The notes beneath the pieces were generated by a model. It did not search any database. It was not told the origin of the DNA and worked only from the letters and a program-made list of their open reading frames with translations. Position numbers and translations under genes: made by a program. From assembly GCF_005116715.1 (NCBI RefSeq), contig NZ_SWCI01000013.1:24879-88878 (forward strand): a stretch of DNA of 64,000 nucleotides, written 5' to 3'. Of this stretch, positions 1 through 7,391 are shown one piece after another (position 1 is the stretch's first letter; each line of letters starts with the position of its first letter). The stretch comes from Ferrimonas sediminicola (GTDB taxonomy: Bacteria; Pseudomonadota; Gammaproteobacteria; Enterobacterales; Shewanellaceae).

Positions 1-1
1 C

Positions 2-619
2 TTGGAGGGGATCTGCGACCTGGCGGACAAGTACGGCGCCCTGGTGATGGTGGACGACTCCCACGCCGTCGGCTTCGTTGGCGAAGGCGGCCGGGGTACC
101 CACGAACACTGCAAGGTGATGGACCGGGTGGACATCATCACCGGTACCCTGGGCAAGGCCCTGGGCGGTGCCTCCGGCGGCTTCACCTCGGGCAAGAAAG
201 AGGTGATCGACTGGCTACGCCAGCGCAGCCGCCCCTACCTGTTCTCCAACTCCCTGGCGCCGGCCATCGTCGCCGCCTCCCTGAAGGTGCTGGACCTGAT
301 CGCCGAGGGCGAGGAGTTGCGTGCCCGCCTGTGGGACAACGCCAACCATTTCCGCAGCCGCATGAGTGAGGCCGGCTTCACCCTGGCCGGCGCCGACCAC
401 GCCATCATCCCGGTGATGATCGGTGACGCCGCCCTGGCCTCGGAGTTTGCCGACCGCCTGCTGGCGGAGGGGATCTACGTGGTTGGTTTCTCCTTCCCGG
501 TGGTGCCCAAGGGCCAGGCGCGCATCCGTACCCAGATGTCTGCCGCCCATACCCGTGAACAGCTGGACAAGGCGATCGACGCCTTCATCCGCATCGGTAA
601 AGAGCTGGAGATCATCTGA
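2..619 (+). CDS. kbl: 2-amino-3-ketobutyrate CoA ligase, C-terminal part (cut by window edge)
   Basis: This PLP enzyme cleaves 2-amino-3-ketobutyrate with CoA to glycine and acetyl-CoA, the second step of threonine breakdown after Tdh. About 205 residues are visible. They include the DDSHAVGF segment and the [10 protein letters not shown] motif, whose lysine is the expected Schiff-base residue of the alpha-oxoamine synthase family. The N-terminal half lies to the left of base 1, so the TTG at base 2 is not a real start. The stop overlaps the tdh start (TGATG), which indicates translational coupling in a kbl-tdh operon. Confidence 0.96.
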   Translation: MEGICDLADKYGALVMVDDSHAVGFVGEGGRGTHEHCKVMDRVDIITGTLGKALGGASGGFTSGKKEVIDWLRQRSRPYLFSNSLAPAIVAASLKVLDLIAEGEELRARLWDNANHFRSRMSEAGFTLAGADHAIIPVMIGDAALASEFADRLLAEGIYVVGFSFPVVPKGQARIRTQMSAAHTREQLDKAIDAFIRIGKELEII

Positions 620-1653
620 TGACCACCATGAAAGCGCTGTCGAAACTCAAGCCGGAGATGGGGATCTGGATGGTGGACGCCCCCAAGCCCAAGCTGGGGC
701 ACAATGATCTGCTGATCAAGATTAAAAAGACCGCCATCTGTGGTACCGACGTACACATCTACAATTGGGACGAGTGGTCGCAAAAGACCATCCCGGTGCC
801 GATGATCGTCGGCCACGAGTATGTGGGCGAAGTGGTGGACATGGGCCAGGAGGTGCGCGGCTTCGAACTGGGCGACCGGGTGTCCGGCGAAGGGCACATC
901 ACCTGTGGCCACTGCCGCAACTGCCGCGGTGGCCGCACTCACCTGTGCCGCAACACCGTCGGCGTCGGCGTCAACCGTGAGGGAGCCTTTGCCGAGTACC
1001 TGGTGATCCCCGCCTTCAACGCCTTCAAGATTCCCGATGACATCAGCGACGACCTGGCGTCCATTTTTGACCCCTTCGGCAACGCGGTGCACACCGCGCT
1101 CTCCTTTGACCTGGTGGGGGAGGATGTGCTGATCACCGGCGCCGGGCCCATCGGCATCATGGCCGCCGCCGTGGCTCGCCACGTGGGGGCCCGTCATGTG
1201 GTGATCACCGACGTCAACGATTACCGCCTGGAGCTGGCCGCCAAGATGGGGGCCTCCCGGGTGGTGAATGTGGCCAAGGAGAAGCTGGAAGAGGTGATGG
1301 CGGAACTGGGGATGACCGAGGGCTTCGACGTGGGCCTGGAGATGTCCGGCGTCCCCAGCGCCTTCAACTCGATGCTGGCCACCATGAACCATGGCGGCAA
1401 GATCGCCATGCTGGGGATTCCCCCGGGCTCCATGGGTATCGACTGGAACCAGGTGATTTTCAAGGGTCTGATCCTCAAAGGGATCTATGGCCGAGAGATG
1501 TTCGAGACCTGGTACAAGATGGCCAGCCTGATCCAGTCCGGCCTGGACATCACCCCCATCATCACCCATCACTATCACATCGACGACTTCCAGAAGGGGT
1601 TCGACGTGATGCGTGGCGGTCAGTCCGGCAAGGTGATCCTCAACTGGGATTGA
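619..1653 (+). CDS. tdh: L-threonine 3-dehydrogenase
   Basis: This zinc-dependent medium-chain dehydrogenase oxidises L-threonine to 2-amino-3-ketobutyrate with NAD+, feeding Kbl. It has 344 residues, against 341 in E. coli. Visible zinc-site residues are Cys41 in the AICGTD segment and His66-Glu67 in GHEYVG. The structural zinc loop is the [10 protein letters not shown] segment with a further Cys after THL. The nucleotide-binding glycine motif is GAGPIG. The ATG overlaps the kbl stop by one base. A strong intrinsic terminator follows about 65 bp after the stop, closing the operon. Confidence 0.97.
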   Translation: MTTMKALSKLKPEMGIWMVDAPKPKLGHNDLLIKIKKTAICGTDVHIYNWDEWSQKTIPVPMIVGHEYVGEVVDMGQEVRGFELGDRVSGEGHITCGHCRNCRGGRTHLCRNTVGVGVNREGAFAEYLVIPAFNAFKIPDDISDDLASIFDPFGNAVHTALSFDLVGEDVLITGAGPIGIMAAAVARHVGARHVVITDVNDYRLELAAKMGASRVVNVAKEKLEEVMAELGMTEGFDVGLEMSGVPSAFNSMLATMNHGGKIAMLGIPPGSMGIDWNQVIFKGLILKGIYGREMFETWYKMASLIQSGLDITPIITHHYHIDDFQKGFDVMRGGQSGKVILNWD

Positions 1654-1718
1654 TGGTGCAGTGATTCGGGCGTGTCGATCTTTGCTTAATGTCTTTGCGC
1701 CCACATGCCCAAGCAAGA

Positions 1719-1745
1719 GGGCCGGTTCTCACCGGTCCTTTTTTA
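1719..1745 (+). terminator. Rho-independent terminator after kbl-tdh
   Basis: An 8-bp GC-rich stem (GGGCCGGT against ACCGGTCC, one G-T pair) with a TCTC loop is followed by six T residues. It lies between tdh and glpE. Confidence 0.9.
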
Positions 1746-1799
1746 TTCGCCGTGGATTTCGATACACTGAAGTTCCGGCAAGGCCCTGAGGAGGAGTGC

Positions 1800-2120
1800 G
1801 TGGCCAGTTACCAGAATATCGATCAGACCGTCCTGACCCAACTGCAGCGGCAGGGGGAGGTGCAGGTGGTGGACATCCGCGACCCCGAATCCTTTATCCG
1901 TGGCCGCATCCCCGGTGCCCTGCGTCTGCATCAGGGCAACCTGGCCCAGTTCATGATGGAGGGGGAGTTCGACGATCCCCTGGTGGTGGTGTGCTACCAC
2001 GGCATCAGCAGCCAGAGTGCGGCCCAGTACCTGGCGGAACAGGGATTTGAGCGGGTCTACAGCCTGATTGGCGGCATGGAGGGCTGGGTGCAGTCCGGTG
2101 CCGAGGTGGAGGCGGGATGA
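1800..2120 (+). CDS. glpE: GlpE thiosulfate sulfurtransferase (single rhodanese domain)
   Basis: This small cytoplasmic rhodanese moves sulfane sulfur from thiosulfate to thiol or cyanide acceptors. The reading frame opens further upstream, but the GTG at 1800 sits behind a good GAGGAGG ribosome site and gives 106 residues, close to the 108 of E. coli GlpE. Cys65 in the CYHGISS loop matches the catalytic cysteine loop of the family. The stop overlaps the start of glpG (ATGA), as in the glpEG arrangement of enteric bacteria. No glpR follows here. Confidence 0.93.
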   Translation: MASYQNIDQTVLTQLQRQGEVQVVDIRDPESFIRGRIPGALRLHQGNLAQFMMEGEFDDPLVVVCYHGISSQSAAQYLAEQGFERVYSLIGGMEGWVQSGAEVEAG

Positions 2121-2947
2121 TCGCCCTGGGGGTATTGGACAACGCCAGGGCTGCCCAGGCCTTCGTGGATTATCTGGCGGGGCTGGGGGTCAAGGCGCGG
2201 TTGAGCCGTCACGATCATGGGGTGGAGATCTGGGTCGCGGAAACAGACCAGCCCAGGGCCCAGTCGGAGTTCGAGCGCTTCCTGGCGGATCCCCACCACC
2301 CCAGGTACCACGAAGCCTCCTGGAACAACGGCAGCACCAGCAATAGTCTCAGCTACGGCAAGCCGATGTCGCAGATGATGACGACGGTGCTGAACCGGGC
2401 CGGGCCGCTGACCCTGGTGGTGATGGCGGCCTGCATCGCGGTCTTCATCCCCTGGGCGATGAAGATCCAGCAGCCGCTGTTTTATGCCCTGCACTTTTTC
2501 GAAAGCTGGGAGGCCTTCTCCCTGGATCAGGGGTGGCGGCTGTTCTCACCGGTGTTGCTGCACTTCGACCCGATGCACATCGCCTTCAACCTGCTGTGGT
2601 GGTGGTACCTGGGTGGCCAGGTGGAGAAGCGCCTGGGCAGCGGCAAACTGCTGGTGCTGCTGCTGGCCGGGGCGGCCGTGCCCAACCTGGTGCAGTTTGC
2701 CATGGTGGGACCGGCGTTCGGTGGCCTGTCCGGGGTGGTCTATGCCCTGGTCGGCTATTGCTGGCTGATGGGACGGATGGCGCCCCAGAGGGGCATTGTC
2801 TTGCCGGACGCCTACATGAGCTTCCTGATGATCTGGCTGGTGCTGGGGTTTGCCGGCTTTATGAACATGGCCAACTGGGCCCACCTGGGGGGGCTGCTGG
2901 TGGGGCTGGCGCAGGCGGTGGTGGACGGTGGCCGCCATCGGCGGTGA
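2117..2947 (+). CDS. glpG: Rhomboid intramembrane serine protease GlpG
   Basis: This inner-membrane rhomboid protease cleaves transmembrane helices of substrate proteins. It has 276 residues, the same length as the E. coli protein. An N-terminal cytoplasmic domain (about residues 1-80) is followed by six hydrophobic segments. The catalytic pair is visible as Ser205 in GLSG and His256 in the AHLGG motif of the last helix. The start overlaps the glpE stop by four bases, so the two genes are probably translationally coupled. Confidence 0.96.
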   Translation: MIALGVLDNARAAQAFVDYLAGLGVKARLSRHDHGVEIWVAETDQPRAQSEFERFLADPHHPRYHEASWNNGSTSNSLSYGKPMSQMMTTVLNRAGPLTLVVMAACIAVFIPWAMKIQQPLFYALHFFESWEAFSLDQGWRLFSPVLLHFDPMHIAFNLLWWWYLGGQVEKRLGSGKLLVLLLAGAAVPNLVQFAMVGPAFGGLSGVVYALVGYCWLMGRMAPQRGIVLPDAYMSFLMIWLVLGFAGFMNMANWAHLGGLLVGLAQAVVDGGRHRR

Positions 2948-2966
2948 TCGCCTGAGGCGTTGGTAG

Positions 2967-2987
2967 AGAGGGGGCCAGGCCCCCTCT
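2967..2987. terminator. GC-rich hairpin between convergent genes
   Basis: A nearly perfect inverted repeat (AGAGGGGGCC / GGCCCCCTCT) lies between the stops of glpG and the convergent fliL-like gene. Neither side has a long T tract, so it may be a weak or Rho-assisted bidirectional terminator. Confidence 0.55.
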
Positions 2988-2997
2988 GTTGATCTGT

Positions 2998-3420
2998 TTA
3001 CTGGTAGAGAAACTTGGTAAACAACAGGTTGACCAGCAGAGGCTGTCCCACCTCCTGCTCCAGCAGCTGGTTGACCGTCTCGAAACAGTAGCGGCGGATC
3101 TCCTCCCGGCCGGTCAGAGACTGGATCTTCTCCTTTTCCTGCTCACCCAGGATCTCAATGATGGTGCTGCGGATCAGAGGCGCATGGTGTTCGACGATGG
3201 CGATGTTGTTGGCGTCCTCGAGCATCAATTCGATGCTGACCCGGATATAGCCCAGGCGGCTGGTATCGGTGACATAATTGGTGACGATCTCCGGTTCAAG
3301 GCCGTAGTAGCCGTAGCGGTCGGTGATCGCACTCTGTGCCCCCTGTTCTGTGCCCTCTTCGGCCATGGCCCAGGGTGTCAGGGCCAGAAGCATGACCAGC
3401 AGGTAGTTGGCTATACGCAT
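2998..3420 (-). CDS. FliL-like exported protein
   Basis: The product is 140 residues from the ATG at 3420. That start gives a clean Sec signal peptide (MRIANYLL then a leucine-rich core ending AMA). An ATG 18 bp upstream would put six extra residues before it and has no ribosome site. The mature part resembles the periplasmic domain of FliL, the flagellar basal-body protein that supports stator function: a beta/alpha segment with R-V-S-I-E-L followed by a long helical region and a late R-S-T-I-I-E-I. It has a cleavable signal rather than the usual FliL membrane anchor, and no flagellar genes are nearby. A divergent copy next to glpG and ubiC is typical of Shewanella relatives. The function is inferred from similarity only. 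Confidence 0.6.
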   Translation of the reverse strand: MRIANYLLVMLLALTPWAMAEEGTEQGAQSAITDRYGYYGLEPEIVTNYVTDTSRLGYIRVSIELMLEDANNIAIVEHHAPLIRSTIIEILGEQEKEKIQSLTGREEIRRYCFETVNQLLEQEVGQPLLVNLLFTKFLYQ

Positions 3421-3486
3421 TGTCCCTAGGGTCTCCATTACAGGTGTGCCGGTGGTTCGCGCTCCAACTCTAATACAGAGTATCCC

Positions 3487-3514
3487 TTGGCTCCAAATCT
3501 AGTTTTGATACTAT
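3487..3514 (+). promoter_or_regulatory. Possible ubiC promoter
   Basis: TTGGCT and TACTAT are separated by 16 bp and lie 28 bp ahead of the ubiC ATG, in the short divergent region shared with the fliL-like gene. The match is reasonable but unremarkable. Confidence 0.35.
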
Positions 3515-3541
3515 GTGCAAGGCCACAGAAAAGGAGTCGTC

Positions 3542-4105
3542 ATGACGGCAACCACCCTAGAAGCGCTGAACCAGGCGGACGTGCATCCGGTCATCGATCT
3601 GACCCTGCCGCCCGGCAAACTGCTGCCCTGGCTGCAGGACAAGGGGTCCCTGACACTCAAGTTGAAAGCCCTGTGCCGCCGGTTCGAGGTGGAGCCGCTG
3701 CAGGAGGGGGTGGGGCCGGCGCTGCAACCCGGCCCGGGCTGGGATCTGGGCCAGTCCCTCTGGCAGCGGGTGGTGTTGCTGAAACTGGATGGCGTCCCCT
3801 GGGTGTACGCCATCACCGAGGTACCCGGTAGCACCCTGGCCAGTTCGACCATCGATTTCCCCAACCTGGGCAACCAACCCCTGGGGGAGCGCCTGTTTGC
3901 CTCCGGCAGCCTGGTGCGGGGACCGCTGCAGGTGTGCCGCTATGGTGGTCGCAGTAGCGCCTCCCTTCAGGCGAAGAAGCTGGGGTACCCTGTGGCTGAC
4001 GGCCTGTGGGGGCGACAGAGGGAGTTTGAACTGGAGGGGCAAAGCCTGCGGGTATCCGAGGTGTTTTTGCCGCCAGCGTATCAGACCCTACTGCTCTCTG
4101 CCTGA
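3542..4105 (+). CDS. ubiC: Chorismate pyruvate-lyase
   Basis: UbiC converts chorismate to 4-hydroxybenzoate and pyruvate, the first committed step of ubiquinone synthesis. The ATG at 3542 is preceded by AAGGAG. The frame also opens at a GTG 27 bp upstream, but that start has no ribosome site. The product has 187 residues, about 20 more than E. coli UbiC. Arg76 in WQRVVLL falls at the same position as the active-site arginine of E. coli, and Glu173 in the terminal SEVFLPP segment matches the other conserved acid. ubiA does not follow; the copper island begins instead. Confidence 0.9.
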   Translation: MTATTLEALNQADVHPVIDLTLPPGKLLPWLQDKGSLTLKLKALCRRFEVEPLQEGVGPALQPGPGWDLGQSLWQRVVLLKLDGVPWVYAITEVPGSTLASSTIDFPNLGNQPLGERLFASGSLVRGPLQVCRYGGRSSASLQAKKLGYPVADGLWGRQREFELEGQSLRVSEVFLPPAYQTLLLSA

Positions 4106-4122
4106 TTAACAATTACTTTTTC

Positions 4123-4141
4123 GGTTCACTAAATGTGAACC
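4123..4141. repeat. Perfect inverted repeat upstream of the copper island
   Basis: GGTTCAC-TAAAT-GTGAACC is a perfect 7-bp palindrome with a 5-bp centre, 18 bp after the ubiC stop and about 30 bp ahead of a CATAAT -10-like element (4171-4176). No T tract follows, so it looks more like an operator than a terminator. The binding protein is unknown. Confidence 0.5.
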
Positions 4142-4194
4142 CGCACTCATTCTCATCCGCTCCTATCGGGCATAATATAAACAATATCTAATAT

Positions 4195-4560
4195 ATGGGG
4201 GTGCCGGTGTCTCGCTGCTCTGTACCGTTGCTGATGATGTTGTTGCTGACCCTGGTGTGCCAGGGGGCGGTTGCGCGCATCCATCTGATGGTATCGCCGC
4301 CAGTTCTGGAGAAGCACCATCATGATCATCAGTTGATGACCATGCAGGCGGAAGCCGACTGCCATCCGACCCCCTGTCATGGCTCGAAACACTACTGTGA
4401 GGGGGAGTGCGGCAACTGTCAGATCCTCATTTCTCCTACCAGCCTGGTGGCCTCACAGGTGGCACTGGCGGTGACTCGTCATTCGCCACCCGTGGCTCCC
4501 CCCTTGATGCATGTGGACTCTCGTCCTCCCGAACGGGCGCTGCGCCCTCCCATCGGCTGA
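4195..4560 (+). CDS. Small exported Cys/His-rich protein, copper-island paralogue 1
   Basis: The predicted protein has 121 residues. A signal peptide ends in QGAVAR. A metal-ligand-rich middle follows (KHHHDHQ, then a run of six Cys in DCHPTPCH...CEGECGNC), and the protein ends RALRPPIG. The signal QGAVAR and the RPPI tail recur in the gene at 5330, and the tail also in the gene at 11623, so the three form a family. The overall plan resembles CopL/DUF2946-type small proteins found beside copper resistance genes. That assignment is from memory of the family and unverified. The start is uncertain: the ATG at 4195 has no ribosome site, while GTG codons at 4201 and 4207 lie just behind a GGGGG run and align better with paralogue 1's sister. 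The metal-binding gene at 4616 follows after 55 bp and is probably cotranscribed. Confidence 0.75.
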   Translation: MGVPVSRCSVPLLMMLLLTLVCQGAVARIHLMVSPPVLEKHHHDHQLMTMQAEADCHPTPCHGSKHYCEGECGNCQILISPTSLVASQVALAVTRHSPPVAPPLMHVDSRPPERALRPPIG

Positions 4561-4615
4561 CTCCAAACCCGAACCGATGATCCATCACATTTTCGATTAG
4601 ATACTGGAGTACAGC

Positions 4616-5233
4616 ATGAACAAGTTTTTCGCCGCGGTGGCCCTGATGGCCGCCCTGATCGCCACCCCCTTCTCTGCCCAGGTTCAGGCGAAAGCCGAAG
4701 GCCACGGCGCCCACGCCGAGGCGATGGCACAAGCCACCCACGCCTGCCCCATGCACCCCAAGGTACAGGGCGTGGCCGGGGATGAGTGTCCCAAGTGCGG
4801 CATGAAGCTGGCGCCGATGGCGGCCCAAGGTCACCATCACCAACAGCACGCCAAGCACGACTGCGCCAAGGCCAACTGCCCCAACAAGGGGATGCATGCC
4901 AAGGGCCATGACTGCGCCAAGGCCAACTGCCCCAACAAGGACAAGCACGCCAAGCACAAGCACGACTGTGCCAACTGTCCCAAGATGAGTGCCAAGGGTG
5001 CCCACTACACCCATGCCTGCCCGATGAACCCCAAGATCGTCGGTTTCGAAGGGGACAGCTGCCCCAAGTGCGGCATGGATCTGGAGCCCGTGGCCAAGGC
5101 CGATCGTCAGGCCTACACCCATGCCTGTCCGATGAACCCCAATATCCGTGGGTTCAAGGGTGACCACTGCCCCAAGTGTGGCATGGCGCTGGAGCCCATC
5201 GCCCAGGCGGGCAAGGGTCACAGCCACCACTGA
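4616..5233 (+). CDS. Periplasmic multi-domain heavy-metal-binding protein
   Basis: The protein has 205 residues with a Sec signal peptide (residues 1-25). Three copies of the heavy-metal-binding domain found in CusB- and CopA-type proteins are visible at about residues 42-67, 133-158 and 169-194. Each has the form HACPM(H/N)P...G..CPKCGM.L.P. Between the first and second lies a Cys/His/Lys-rich stretch with two near-identical HDCAKANCPNK repeats (81-91, 98-108) and a shorter HDCANCPK copy (116-123). The protein has no enzymatic domain. It probably buffers or delivers Cu(I)/Ag(I) in the periplasm, perhaps in place of CusF, which is not seen here. The ribosome site TGGAG precedes the ATG. Confidence 0.85.
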   Translation: MNKFFAAVALMAALIATPFSAQVQAKAEGHGAHAEAMAQATHACPMHPKVQGVAGDECPKCGMKLAPMAAQGHHHQQHAKHDCAKANCPNKGMHAKGHDCAKANCPNKDKHAKHKHDCANCPKMSAKGAHYTHACPMNPKIVGFEGDSCPKCGMDLEPVAKADRQAYTHACPMNPNIRGFKGDHCPKCGMALEPIAQAGKGHSHH

Positions 5234-5329
5234 TGACGGGGTCCGTGATTGGGCCCTGAAAAAAGTGTGAACTTTTGATTGGGATTTCGTTCATAATGGT
5301 GGCCACTGGCTAAGAGACTTGAACCGACA

Positions 5330-5710
5330 ATGACCCCCTTGAGCAGAGTATTGAGCATGCTGTTACTGGCACTGGCGCTGATAAGCCAGGGCGCGGTGGC
5401 GCGCATGCCGATGATGCCCATGGGAGCGTCGGGTCAGGCCATGGCCACCATGGACTGCCACAGCCAGATGGCCGATTCGGCACAAGCCGACGAGGCGTCG
5501 TGCTGTTGTGACGGCGGAGCCATGACCGGGACCATGACCATGGATTGTGACGGCGGCTGCAGCCAGTGCCAGGATTGCGCTCACTACAGCTCCTCCCCGG
5601 TGACTCCGCTGCAGTTCGGTCATGCGCCGCGACATGGCGAACCCCTCGCCTACCTCACCAGCTTCGACTCCGTCTGCCTGGAGTTCGATGAGCGACCTCC
5701 CATCGCCTGA
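5330..5710 (+). CDS. Small exported Cys/Met-rich protein, copper-island paralogue 2
   Basis: The protein has 126 residues and is a paralogue of the product at 4195. The signal peptide ends in the same QGAVAR. A Met-rich stretch (RMPMMPMG) and ten cysteines follow, including CCC, CDGGCSQCQDC and flanking Met/His residues, and the protein ends DERPPIA. The Met, His and Cys content suits Cu(I) binding. A CATAAT -10-like element lies at 5292-5297. No function is known; see the entry at 4195 for the family comparison. It lies immediately upstream of the CueR-type promoter of the cusBA operon. Confidence 0.78.
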   Translation: MTPLSRVLSMLLLALALISQGAVARMPMMPMGASGQAMATMDCHSQMADSAQADEASCCCDGGAMTGTMTMDCDGGCSQCQDCAHYSSSPVTPLQFGHAPRHGEPLAYLTSFDSVCLEFDERPPIA

Positions 5711-5728
5711 TCCTTCATAGAGACGACT

Positions 5729-5759
5729 TTGACACTCAGGGTGCCCTGACCGGTACCCT
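5729..5759 (+). promoter_or_regulatory. CueR-type promoter of the cusBA-cueR operon
   Basis: TTGACA (5729-5734) and TACCCT (5754-5759) are separated by 19 bp, longer than the normal 17. The spacer contains the perfect dyad TCAGGG-TG-CCCTGA centred near its eighth base. Over-long spacers with a central dyad are the hallmark of promoters twisted open by MerR-family activators such as CueR. E. coli copA has the same 19-bp spacing. Transcription would start about 80 bp ahead of the cusB ATG. Confidence 0.72.
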
Positions 5760-5844
5760 ACTTGGTCCGTGAATCGGGCCGAGCGACTATGAAGAGGTTT
5801 CCGGCCTATCGCAGAAATAGCGTCGGAATTGAGGAGAAGCCAAG

Positions 5845-7383
5845 ATGTTTGGTGACAACTGCCCTGCCCGTTGGCTGCTGGCCCTGATGCTGGCCCTGCC
5901 GATGTTGGCCCTGCCAACCCATGCCCAGCAGCCCAGCGAGCCTGCCCACGCCCACCCGGAGCAGGCTCAGCCCTACGCCTGCCCCATGCACCTGGACCAG
6001 ACTGGCCAGCAAGGGGACCGCTGCCCCAAGTGCAAGATGTTCCTGACCCCGGTGGATGCCACCTACGCCTGCCCGATGCACCCGGAGCAGACCGGCGCCA
6101 TCGGCGATCGCTGCCCCATCTGCAACATGTACCTGGCCCCCGAGGAGGATGAGGAGGAGGTCGCCTCTCAGGAGGGCCACAACCATGGCGCCGAGGCGGG
6201 GACGCAGCCCTTGTCGTCACCGGCGGTCAAACCCAACCCGCTGCAGCCCGGCTCGGGTGGGGTGAAATATGTCTGCCCCATGCACCCCCATATCGTCTCC
6301 GATGAGCCCGGTACCTGCCCCATCTGCGGCATGGACCTGGAGAAGGTGGAGCTGGGCACCAGCACCGAAGAGGTGGTGGTCGGCGTCCCCGGAGGGATGC
6401 AACAGGCCCTGGGGATGCGGGTGGAGAGCGTGCAGCAGGGCACCCTGTGGCGCTACATCGATACCATCGGCACCGTCGAGTACGACCAGGATGCCCTGAG
6501 TCACATCCATGCCCGGGTTTCCGGCTGGATCGAGAAGCTGGGGGTGGCCTCGGTGGGGGACCAGGTTAAACAGGGAGACCTGCTGTTTGAGCTGTACAGT
6601 CCCGAATTGATCAATGCCCAGGACGACTACCTGCTGGCGCTGGACAGCCTCAAGAGCGACACCATCCGCGGTCCCGAACTGATGCGCAAGGCCAGGCTGC
6701 GCCTGGAGTTGCTGGGGATGGATAGCCGCCTGATCCAGCAACTGGAGCGCAGCGGCAAGAGTCTCTACCGGGTGCCCTTCTACGCCCAGCAGGATGGCTA
6801 CATCAGCCAGCTCAATGTTCGTGACGGCATGTACATTCAGCCCGCCACCGAGGTGATGAAGCTGGTGAACCTGGACAATGTCTGGGTGATCGCTGAGGTG
6901 TTCGAGAACCAGCAGGGCTGGTTCAACGAGGGCCAGGATGCGGCGGTGACCGCCTCGGCCCTGGGGTTGTTCGAGCTGGAGGGGCAGATCGACTACATCT
7001 ACCCCGAGCTGGATCCGGTAACCCGGGCGATGCAGGTTCGGGTCAGCCTGGCCAATCCCGAAGGCAAGCTGCGCCCCGGCTCCCTGGTGGATGTGGAGCT
7101 GTACGGCACCGCCAAGCGGGGCCTGACCCTGGTGCCCACCGAGGCGCTGATCCAGACCGGTCGCAGTAACCGGGTGGTGGTGCAGCGCGCCGACACCGAA
7201 TTTGTGGTCAAGGAGGTCACCCTGGGGATGATCGCCCAGGGCAAGGCGGAGGTCCTCTCCGGGCTTGAGCCTGGCGAGCGGGTGGTGGTCTCCGGCCAGT
7301 TCCTGCTGGACTCCGAGGCCAGCCTCAAGGGCAGTCTGATGCGGATGAGCAGTGGCAGTGCCCACAGCGGCCACAGTCACTAG
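5845..7383 (+). CDS. cusB: Cu(I)/Ag(I) efflux RND periplasmic adaptor (CusB-like) with three metal-binding domains
   Basis: This is the membrane fusion protein that links the inner-membrane pump CusA to an outer-membrane channel. It has 512 residues, longer than E. coli CusB (about 407), because the N-terminus carries three heavy-metal-binding domains (about 44-69, 74-99, 142-167). Each has a CPMH...C(P)xC(x)M signature; the first two have CKM and CNM in place of CGM. The adaptor core follows: a lipoyl/barrel-sandwich half with VSGWIEKL, a helical hairpin (about 255-305), a second lipoyl half, then beta-barrel domains. The signal peptide is residues 1-27. The ribosome site GAGGAG precedes the ATG and cusA follows after 8 bp. 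No CusC channel gene is in the window. Confidence 0.92.
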   Translation: MFGDNCPARWLLALMLALPMLALPTHAQQPSEPAHAHPEQAQPYACPMHLDQTGQQGDRCPKCKMFLTPVDATYACPMHPEQTGAIGDRCPICNMYLAPEEDEEEVASQEGHNHGAEAGTQPLSSPAVKPNPLQPGSGGVKYVCPMHPHIVSDEPGTCPICGMDLEKVELGTSTEEVVVGVPGGMQQALGMRVESVQQGTLWRYIDTIGTVEYDQDALSHIHARVSGWIEKLGVASVGDQVKQGDLLFELYSPELINAQDDYLLALDSLKSDTIRGPELMRKARLRLELLGMDSRLIQQLERSGKSLYRVPFYAQQDGYISQLNVRDGMYIQPATEVMKLVNLDNVWVIAEVFENQQGWFNEGQDAAVTASALGLFELEGQIDYIYPELDPVTRAMQVRVSLANPEGKLRPGSLVDVELYGTAKRGLTLVPTEALIQTGRSNRVVVQRADTEFVVKEVTLGMIAQGKAEVLSGLEPGERVVVSGQFLLDSEASLKGSLMRMSSGSAHSGHSH

Positions 7384-7391
7384 GAGGCATC

